Positions 7,431 through 13,608 of a DNA stretch of 13,608 nucleotides are shown piece after piece. Made by a program: the position numbers and the translations under genes. Source of the DNA: Bipolaris cookei (taxonomy: Eukaryota; Ascomycota; Dothideomycetes; Pleosporales; Pleosporaceae). The notes below the pieces were generated by a model. That model had not been told where the DNA came from, ran no database searches, and was given only the letters and a program-made list of their open reading frames with translations. How positions within the stretch are numbered: position 1 is the first letter of the stretch; every line of letters begins with the position of its first letter. The stretch covers positions 1 through 13,608 of the forward strand of contig NRSV01000184.1 in NCBI GenBank assembly GCA_002286855.1. The letters run 5' to 3'.

Positions 7431-8449
7431 AAGAAGCCTGTGCAGTGGACCATGGTCGGGTCTGTTGACAAGGGCCTTGACCAGACTCTTGTTCCCAGAC
7501 CTAGATAATCATTCCAAGCAGATTTAGGTCACCGCTTACTTCAAGAAGAAGTATACGTTTGCCGTGGCCGGCGCTGAATCAGGTCAGGACGGCAATGTGC
7601 AATCCTTCTGCCGACCTTTCTACATGCCGATTAACGTTCTCAAAGTCGGCGCTGCGTCTTCAACACTTAATTGAGTGACACCCAAGTACTCCCTTTCATC
7701 AGATCTACTCCCGTCAATCCTGAAGATTGCTAATCTCTTTTTCCAGTATTTCATCCCTTCCTCTTACTGGACAAACGACCCATATCTTCGCTACATCAGC
7801 TTTGGGTCATGAACGACACCGCGACGATCCAGCCCCGAGTTTCCACCCTCACTTACTGTCCATTTCGGTCGGGGCTCAAAAGGATTGCGACTATCAAGAA
7901 CCCGCGGTTATGATTCAAGGCAGATGGAGGCTTGACGGACGATGAGTCGTCACAGCACTACAACGGGACAGTCCGGTTGAGGCTTGGGGAATCTATGACA
8001 CCTGGTGTCGTGGCGATCCGCCATCCACAGCTACTGGGAGAGACGTTTCTCGAACTAATACAGGTCTATGAGACGCATGAAGAGGACGTCCTCAAACTGA
8101 TCTAAATCTATGAAGCTCATGAGAAGGACGCCCTCCTCATACCCATCATGACGAGAGACCTGGTGTGAGATGCGGAACCTGGTGTTCCACTCCCTCCAAC
8201 CTGACGATCTTCATTGTCAACGATCGGAACGTTGACCTGTGCCGCCGCATCGAGAAGTCTTGCAATATACGTTTCGGTGTGGCTTCACAAACACTCCAGG
8301 CCAAGGATGTTATATCCTCCCCTTCGCCATGTGTGATCAGCACATGCGCGAGAATCAACACTACCCTCATGGATGGGCGCTCCGATCATGACGCTCTGGG
8401 TCACTGCGCACTCTCGATCTCCAGGCTATCCGACACTTCACGAGCATGA
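7431..8449 (+). pseudogene. Argonaute relic (linker 1/PAZ, MID, start of PIWI), multiply broken
   Basis: Argonautes hold small RNAs and silence matching transcripts in RNA interference. Read left to right but in changing frames, the pieces come in Argonaute order. KPVQWTMVGSVDKG (7431 on) resembles the strand entering PAZ. DNHSKQI, a TAG, then VTAYFKKKY and RPFYMPINVLKV (7504-7671) fit PAZ. LSDTQVLPFIRSTP (7671-7730) fits linker 2. HLLSIS then YQEPAVMIQGRWRLDG (7841-7942) fits the linker 2/MID boundary. EAWGIYDTW (about 7980-8008) fits MID. LTIFIVNDRNVDLCRRIEK, IRFGVASQTLQAKDV and ARINTTL (8201-8365) fit the first half of PIWI. At least four frame changes and several stops (7525, 7672, 7731, 7943, 8103) separate them. 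No N domain was found upstream, and the catalytic GADV-THP region and the rest of PIWI were not found. It cannot make a working protein. The assignment rests on remembered family patterns, not on a search. Confidence 0.7.
8055..8138 (+). repeat. 42-bp imperfect tandem repeat inside the Argonaute relic
   Basis: Two adjacent 42-bp units (8055-8096 and 8097-8138) read, in frame, LIQVYETHEEDVLK and LI-stop-IYEAHEKDALL. The stop TAA at 8103-8105 lines up with CAG at 8061-8063. The unit length of 14 codons keeps frame, so the duplication may predate inactivation. Confidence 0.6.
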
Positions 8450-8654
8450 GCGGCACCAACACCTCTCATGTTGTCCTGCCAGAACCTCGGTCCCTGGGTT
8501 GATGCTTTAGTCTGGCGCTTCCCTCTTGCGGCTTCGCGCGATCTGTTGTGTGTGATCTGCTGCGATGCGCGATGAGGATCTGGCGATCCACCGACCCACG
8601 TCACCACACGCTTCGTCACTAAGGCCATCCTTCAGGATCTTTCGTCGATAGGCA

Positions 8655-9302
8655 ATGGCATCTTTCTTTTCTTCATTCCTGAGATGCTCTCCCTTGGCTA
8701 CTGTAGCTGATCCTCAGCTTTTCGATGGGTTTTCAAGTTTGATACCACCTCAGCAATCATTGCTTCACAACAACCATGAGATCGATTTCCCAATCAGGTA
8801 AGTCCCCAACCCTCTCATCGATCTCTGAGCGAAAACAGCAATTCACTGTCGTTTATCGTCAGTTTAGCGTTCTCGCTTTGATTGTTTTGGTCAGAATTTT
8901 CACGATCTGATTGATTGCCGCAGTGACAGTTGCCCAATCCAGACGCCTGCCAAGAGAATGGTCAGTGAAAGACTGGTTAATCAGCACCACAATCGTTTGC
9001 TTGTTGTGGCCAATATATCAGTCTCTACTTCAGCTTGTTTTGAACTGCTCACTTCCACTCCACCACAACAGTCTCTTTTGCGTGTGCGCCTTTGCCTCTG
9101 CTCCGCCGCCTCTTTCGCAACTCTTGCTGCACTTCATTCTCGTTCCTCAGATCAATCCTCCATCTATCACCGGCTTTGCCTTTCTCGTTCGTTGCCGTTG
9201 ATTCTGCTGTCGGCTCACCATGGTACGTTTCCCTCATATTCCTTTGTTTACCTTGCCGAAGTGGCAGGGCCTCGCGTTTCCCACGGCGTCCCTTCTACTT
9301 GA
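8655..9302 (+). CDS. Possible small two-exon gene, or intron-bearing leader of the next gene
   Basis: ATG at 8655 opens a frame of 47 codons plus two bases, ending at a GTAAGT donor (8798). An intron of 126 bases ends in ATTGCCGCAG (8923) with a CTGAT branch-like site before it. Joining the exons keeps the frame exactly and runs to TGA at 9300-9302, giving 173 residues beginning MASFFSSFLRCSPLATVADP. No domain is recognised. The second exon is very pyrimidine-rich, and its end overlaps the start of the next gene, so it may be untranslated leader with a 5' UTR intron. The intron itself is better supported than the protein. Confidence 0.3.
8798..8923 (+). other. Candidate spliceosomal intron (126 nt)
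   Basis: The donor is GTAAGT, the acceptor is CCGCAG and a CTGAT branch-like site lies about 12 bases before the end. Removing the intron joins two open frames in phase. It may lie in a coding region or in a leader. Confidence 0.5.
9011..9020 (+). promoter_or_regulatory. Candidate TATA element before the cysteine-rich gene
   Basis: CAATATATCA stands about 200 bases before the CACCATGG start at 9220 and is followed by a long pyrimidine-rich leader, as is common in fungal promoters. If 8655-9302 is a real gene, this site is instead internal to it. Confidence 0.3.
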
Positions 9303-10861
9303 CTCGTGAGACAACCGCTCTTGAGATCGATGCGCAGAATCGTGCTGCGGTTGAGGAACGTCCATAGATCGATCCGCGTATTCTCAATCGAGAGTACGTT
9401 AAGCTCCCCAGCGCCTGGCTTAGGGTCATGGAATACTCTCTCCCGTATGATCGGGATGTGGTTTTCGACGACCTTGGTCACCCGATTCTGCCTCGTCAGT
9501 TCACTCGTGAGCATGCTTTTGAGCTTTTCAGAGAGAGTGATCGCCGACGACAGGCTGCTAGTGGTCGGATTGGTCCCATGGTCGAGTCGACAACTGCTCC
9601 TGAGTCTGTTGCCTCTGCGTCATTGCCTTTGACTGAGACTCCAGCTACTCCATTGGCCGAGGCTCCGGTTCATCTTTCGCCTTTGTCATAGCCTGAGATC
9701 ATCGCTACTTGTTCTGGACTTGACAATGCTGACTCCTCTCTTTCTCAGCCTCCCAAGCGATCAGGTGGTCAGACACCCAAGTCCTCCAAGGCCAACGTTC
9801 AGACCCGCTCCAGTCGTCAAATGGTCCCAGCCGACTGCAAGTATACTCCTGGTCCTTATCGCAAGATTCTCCGTTGCGCATGTGCCAAGCGATGGCTGAG
9901 CGGTATCAACAATGGTCGCTACTATAGTCGCGCCAACTCTGACAGCTCCTACTGCTGCACTTGCGGTACAGAGCAGTGTGTTGAGGTGCCGCCTAACCTC
10001 GATTTTGCTTGCAAGGGGGTTATGAGGCGTGATGTACGTTTTCTTTTCTCTTTTCTATAACTGATCCTTCACTAACCTTTTCAGTTTCTTGCTTGCGAGC
10101 CTGGCCAAAAGCTTTTGCTCAAGAAGATCCGTCACTATGAGGATAGTCTCAGCTCTCATGCTGCCAACGATACAGAAGACGACGACGACAAATACAATGA
10201 CGACGCTGAGGAGTCTGATCTGGCTGATCAAGACGTCCTTGAGTCCGCTCCGTCCCCCAAGCCCGCGCCGCAGACCCGAGCCTCCTCCCGCCGCGATGAT
10301 TCTAGTCCACGCGTCTCATACCAGACTCCGCAGAAGCGCCCTAGGGACTCCTCTGGCGATGTGTTCATGTCTAGTGGTCGTTCTGGTCGTGTTTCTGGTC
10401 ATCAGCCGGATCAGTATTCTAGTTATGCTCAATATGGGTATAAGTATCCCGTTCCAGGTTCCAGTCAGGTTCCTCCTCTTCGGAGTGTTCCTCCGTACCC
10501 CTCTAACCAGTTCTCGAGGCCTCTCGTCTATTCTTCCGCAGCTTGTTTGCGCCGCTCACTCAATAGCAGTGAGCCAGCTGGTCCTGATTGCATGGGGGAG
10601 CTCCTCCGGCGCGCTGTCGATGAGACTCTCGAGGATGGTCTTTCGCGGGGTCAGATCAGTGACTCCTACTCCCAAAATGACTTTGAGGGGTTCATTTCTG
10701 TTCGTCGTTCTCGTGCCATAATGCTGAGGGCTCAGGCCTATCAGGCTTACTGCGATGCATCCAAGTTGGATGACTTGGCTGATCTGGCTGCTGAGAAAGT
10801 TGCGCGTTGCTTTCCGGCCCCCCTACCCCCTGCCCAATTCTATCGAGGAGCAGATATATAG
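9220..10861 (+). pseudogene. Unrecognised cysteine-rich, acidic protein gene with in-frame TAG codons
   Basis: The ATG at 9220 has the good context CACCATGG and is followed at once by a GTACGT donor. A first intron could end at 9337 (GCGCAG) or 9367 (CCATAG); both leave the same frame, and the second would remove the TAG at 9365-9367. The frame then reads through YVKLPSAWLRVMEYSLPYDR to a TAG at 9689-9691, on to 10033, across a convincing 51-base intron, and to TAG at 10859. The total is about 480 codons. Visible parts are a Ser/Pro/Thr linker around the second TAG, a Cys cluster (LRCACAKRW, then YCCTCGTEQC and FACKG, 9868-10014) that may bind zinc, an acidic run (TEDDDDKYNDD), a Ser/Pro-rich stretch and a helical C-terminus. 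I know no such family. With TAG at 9689 it is a pseudogene unless that codon is spliced out or is a sequence error; CAG to TAG explains it. Confidence 0.5.
10034..10084 (+). other. Spliceosomal intron (51 nt) in the cysteine-rich gene
   Basis: The donor is GTACGT (10034), the branch site CACTAAC (10070-10076) and the acceptor TTTTCAG (10084). Splicing joins ...CKGVMRRD to FLACEPGQK in phase 0. All three signals are textbook for filamentous ascomycetes. This proves that the flanking frame was once under selection. Confidence 0.85.
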
Positions 10862-11407
10862 TGGCCTTGGTGGGTCGTGAAGAGTGATCTGTTCCTTTGT
10901 TAGGTTCTTGATCGGTTGTTCTTCTTGTTTTCTTTTCTTTGGAGTTGTTGGTTTGGGTCTGACACAGTGATGGGTATCACTGATGCGTTGGTTTTTCTCT
11001 TCTCATGAATGAAGCGAGCATCGCCAACTATAGAGGTTCTTTTCCTCAGCACACCACATTCCGGTGTGACATTTTCTTTGGGAAGCGGCAAAGTAATGCG
11101 CGATCTTTTGTTAGGGCTGCCATCCTCAGTCGATATATCTGGACCAGGGCGAGATGAAGTTGCTCCTAATGAAAGATAAATTTTAGAGATTGCCTTAATT
11201 ACATTCACCGTGGGATGTTCCTACATTTACTTCATCTACAACCCTCCCATGTTTAATCGTCTTCCATTTCACATACAATAGTTACACGCAATTAATTTTC
11301 CTATCATTGATCATGAAGCAACACTACCTACACCATGCTGTTCGTCGCTAGTTGTGTTATGCAAGCCAGAGCATTATAACCTCTACAGGGCCTTTGCAAA
11401 CGTTCGG

Positions 11408-11422
11408 TAAAGTATTGTTGCG
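11408..11422 (+). repeat. 15-bp direct repeat, first copy
   Basis: TAAAGTATTGTTGCG occurs here and again at 11730-11744, 322 bases apart. No element boundaries could be defined around them. Confidence 0.6.
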
Positions 11423-11729
11423 CACCAAGTTAAGCCTTGGATAGTAGTTAGGTGGCTCTCTAGAAGAAAGCTTGACATGAAGTTAGATAGAACTCAGCTG
11501 AGGTATCAAAATCCCTTCCAGACGTTATCAGTCATGGTTACATAGTCTTAGGCCTGGTGATGAGCCTTGAAGAATCCGTTTTTCACAAGATTGCTATCCC
11601 TTTTCTATGTCATACGGTTGATATGGTGTCTATCCTCCATCTTCGGATAGGAGAAATAACTGACCGCACCAGTTTGGTCTACATAGAACAAGAAATTGTA
11701 TATGGAGATAAGACTGATCTTTGTTTTCT

Positions 11730-11744
11730 TAAAGTATTGTTGCG
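11730..11744 (+). repeat. 15-bp direct repeat, second copy
   Basis: This is an exact second copy of 11408-11422. Confidence 0.6.
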
Positions 11745-12164
11745 TCTTGAGCGAGTCGCTAATCCGGGCTTGTCGATGGTGAGCTGGCGATGACTTTTGG
11801 GCTACACACTCTTTTGCATACATGTTGACGCTTTTAAGTCACTCGAGGTTAATCTAATATATTTTAGAAGTTAACAAGGCCTGCTCTCTGGATACACTAT
11901 CCTCCTTGTACCAGCGCGAGATAATGGTCAGTAAGGATGGCGTATACGCACGACGGAAACCGATTGACGGCAAGGGAAAGACTTTGATATAATACGAGAA
12001 TAAACCCAAGTGCATTGAACAATTACTCTTCCCCCCACCTCCACAAAGTAAAATAATCTCGAAGGAAAAAGAGGTCAAATGGGCCATGCCCACAAAATTC
12101 CGTGTAGTGCTAAGTAAAATAAACCCGCCCTAGAGTCTCAATCATGCTTACTCACGTTCTTGAC

Positions 12165-12944
12165 CTAACTTAGCGATCCCTCCTCTTTATTGCTAAGTAG
12201 TCTTTGTGTTTTTGCACGACTTGTTTCCTTGTCGCGGTCCTTTCCATTTCTCTTGTGTATCAAGCGGTGCCGAAGAAGAGAATCTTTCCTTTTCATCGTT
12301 TTCTTGCATCCCTGAAACTGGCATTGATAAAGTTTCGCGCCTATACCATGTACGCTTTGTTCGTGTCAATGAAGGTCTGCTTGCCTTCTGAATACCTTCG
12401 AACATGGCTCGTCACTGCGGGATTTACATAGGTATCGGCAACAATATGTTTTGGAGCCATGCACAGACAAATCCCCAGAGTCTTTTGATAGATTTGGAAT
12501 GATTTTTGGAAACTCAAGGGTGCATTGCTTGGGATTTTCGGCAATTTGGTTACCCGACGAGCGTGGGTCCCGGGAAGCGGTTTCGGGATAAGCGGATAGT
12601 CGGGGCGCTTGAGTATATGTGCCAACAGCCGGACGGCTAGTCGGAATGTCTAAATGCTGATGAGTTGATTGGAATGTCGCATAAATCGGTGGACTGGTAT
12701 AGGGTGGTGAAGGTGCTCTATTGGTGTAACGTGCTAGGGATGCATTCGATGACGAGCCGCTACCATATAATGACATGTGAGACCTTAAAGAATCTATAGT
12801 GTTTTCCAGAGCGCTGTATGAGCCGTAAGAGGCATTCTCATAGTCGGGGGTCAGAAAAATGGCTTGTGCATACGATGATGCCCAAATTGGTTGGTACTGC
12901 AATGGATCTTGACTTAATACATGACTGGAGACTTGTTGCGCCAT
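12165..12944 (-). pseudogene. C2H2 zinc-finger protein gene interrupted by one TGA
   Basis: The frame runs 260 codons from ATG at 12944 to TAG at 12165-12167 and is broken only by TGA at 12366-12368 (codon 193). Residues 1-165 are a Ser/Tyr/Pro/Gln-rich, probably disordered or transcription-regulating region. Finger 1 uses C173, C181, H194 and H199 (FRRQADLH, stop, HEQSVH); the stop occupies the place where fungal fingers usually have Arg (ADL-x-RH). Finger 2 is regular: C208-x4-C213-x12-H226-x3-H230 (YQCQFQGCKKTMKRKDSLLR then HRLIH). A basic tail follows. So the whole DNA-binding part lies behind or across the stop. CGA to TGA is the simplest explanation. The product, if functional, would be a nuclear DNA-binding regulator; truncated at 192 residues it would lack fingers. 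No intron removes the stop: no suitable GT...AG pair surrounds it. Confidence 0.75.
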
Positions 12945-12960
12945 GACATCTGATGAGAGT

Positions 12961-13009
12961 CTGGTATCTAGTTAGTAGCAGTACCTGAAGAAAACCCATG
13001 AAATCTCAC
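12961..13009 (-). other. Candidate 5' UTR intron of the zinc-finger gene (49 nt)
   Basis: On the minus strand the donor is GTGAGA (13009), a perfect TACTAAC branch site occupies 12977-12971 and ATACCAG ends at 12961, 16 bases before the ATG. The open frame upstream (12968-13258) does not join in phase with the gene, so the intron, if real, lies in the leader. Confidence 0.4.
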
Positions 13010-13258
13010 CAGTATAATCCTGGTTTTTGCGTTTGAGCCAAAAAAAAGAAAAGAGCCACTGTTAATCAGTAAAAGCAACGAACTTGTATATAGCACAAAC
13101 AGAATCTGGGATGTGGATCCAGACGTTAGATCAACGAGGGGTTTGTCTTTTATAAAGGTACATATGATCCTCATTGATGAAAACGCCAAAGGCCGGTCAG
13201 TGCGTGATGAATCTAGTGGGGTGGTTCTGGCGAGGTTTAGACTTGAGGGTTTTGACAT

Positions 13259-13608
13259 ACTGCTTTAGGTGCGCGCACTACCTTACTCACTAGTGAACAG
13301 AACAGCAGCCTAGGCTGGCATAGGTGTTACGGTACTCTACTATGCAACACAGTTGAACGACCACAGCTATGGGCGGGCCGGCATTTTTCAGGCCACTGGA
13401 AATGGTGGATTACATTTTGTAAGCCCAGAAGTACCATGTATAGTCACGTGGTTGCCCACTGACTAATAACGCTGTATTTAAACTTGCTCCTATCATGATA
13501 CACATCACAATACACAATACTTCTTATAACCTTAACTGCTTACAGTTATGAGCCCGGCCTAATCCGCATATTCACTCAATCAATTGACTACCAATCTACC
13601 TATCCCAT
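13259..13608. other. Intergenic region, probably divergent promoters
   Basis: No gene is seen. On the minus side it should hold the promoter of the zinc-finger gene. On the plus side a CACGTG box (13445-13450), TGACTAA (13460-13466) and TATTTAAA (13475-13482) are followed by an A/C-rich stretch that resembles a leader for a plus-strand gene beyond the window. Confidence 0.4.
13475..13482 (+). promoter_or_regulatory. TATA-like box for a plus-strand gene beyond the right edge
   Basis: TATTTAAA is followed by ACACATCACAATACACAATA, typical of a fungal leader. CACGTG lies 25 bases and TGACTAA 9 bases before it. The gene itself is not in the window. Confidence 0.3.

Larger units (their letters stand above)
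10862..12164. other. Mostly non-coding stretch between the cysteine-rich gene and the zinc-finger gene
   Basis: The first 100-150 bases are T-rich and probably the 3' UTR of the preceding gene. A minus-strand frame at 10900-11208 (102 codons, basic and Ser-rich, with SPNKRSRITLPLPKENVTP) has protein-like composition and a possible splice acceptor (TTTCATTAG) within it, but no recognised domain. A plus frame at 11557-11793 and minus frames at 11605-11823 and 11854-12093 look accidental. A 15-bp direct repeat is noted separately. The right end is the 3' side of the minus-strand zinc-finger gene. Confidence 0.4.

Noticed and set aside
8236..8619. Alternative plus frame (YTFRCGFTNTPGQGCYILPF) over the PIWI relic
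   Set aside because: It looks protein-like but has several TGA stops, and the overlapping frame has the PIWI blocks; I favour the latter.
12193..12405. 70-codon minus frame overlapping the zinc fingers
   Set aside because: It is out of phase with the C2H2 residues, which lie in the other frame.
12968..13258. 96-codon minus frame upstream of the zinc-finger gene
   Set aside because: None of the possible splice acceptors joins it in phase to the gene; it is probably leader or promoter.

Overview
The window looks like nuclear DNA of a filamentous ascomycete (Pezizomycotina). The grounds are a Tad-like non-LTR retrotransposon with an RNase H domain, short introns with GTACGT or GTAAGT donors and CACTAAC-type branch sites, pyrimidine-rich leaders, and a fungal-style C2H2 zinc-finger reading frame. 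No tRNA, rRNA, CRISPR array or bacterial-type operon was seen. The region reads as a gene-poor, repeat-rich accessory segment with mobile elements on the left and several broken genes on the right.

Layout. 1-637 is the 3' end of one LINE (copy A), which enters from outside the window and ends in a short AAAT-type tail. A second, 5'-truncated copy (copy B, about 648-2857) sits in that tail, flanked by an 11-bp near-perfect target duplication. It keeps an intact 497-codon frame with RNase H and a zinc knuckle. Copy B carries a 300-bp insertion (2420-2719) that starts TG, ends CA and is flanked by GGGCA repeats. This is best read as a solo LTR; copy A supplies the empty site. 2869-3955 is AT-rich and largely empty except for a 17-bp tandem duplication abutting two hairpins (3427-3495). 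3956-5191 (minus) is an intact orphan coiled-coil protein gene.

5192-7430 holds little that can be supported: one broken frame (6441-6905), a hairpin and an AC microsatellite. 7431-8449 is a heavily broken relic of an Argonaute gene, with PAZ, linker 2/MID and the start of PIWI recognisable in shifting frames. 8655-9302 is a possible small two-exon gene or the leader of the next gene. 9220-10861 is an unrecognised cysteine-rich protein gene with a convincing intron but two in-frame TAG codons. 10862-12164 is mostly empty. 12165-12944 (minus) is a C2H2 zinc-finger gene whose frame is interrupted by one TGA inside the first finger. The right edge looks like a promoter for a gene beyond the window.

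How the parts relate. The genes do not form an obvious pathway. What they share is decay: several stops are explicable as C-to-T changes of CAG, CAA or CGA codons, while the LINE frame stays open. I see no intact new defence or metabolic system. The best leads are the Argonaute relic, the single-stop zinc-finger gene and the cysteine-rich orphan.
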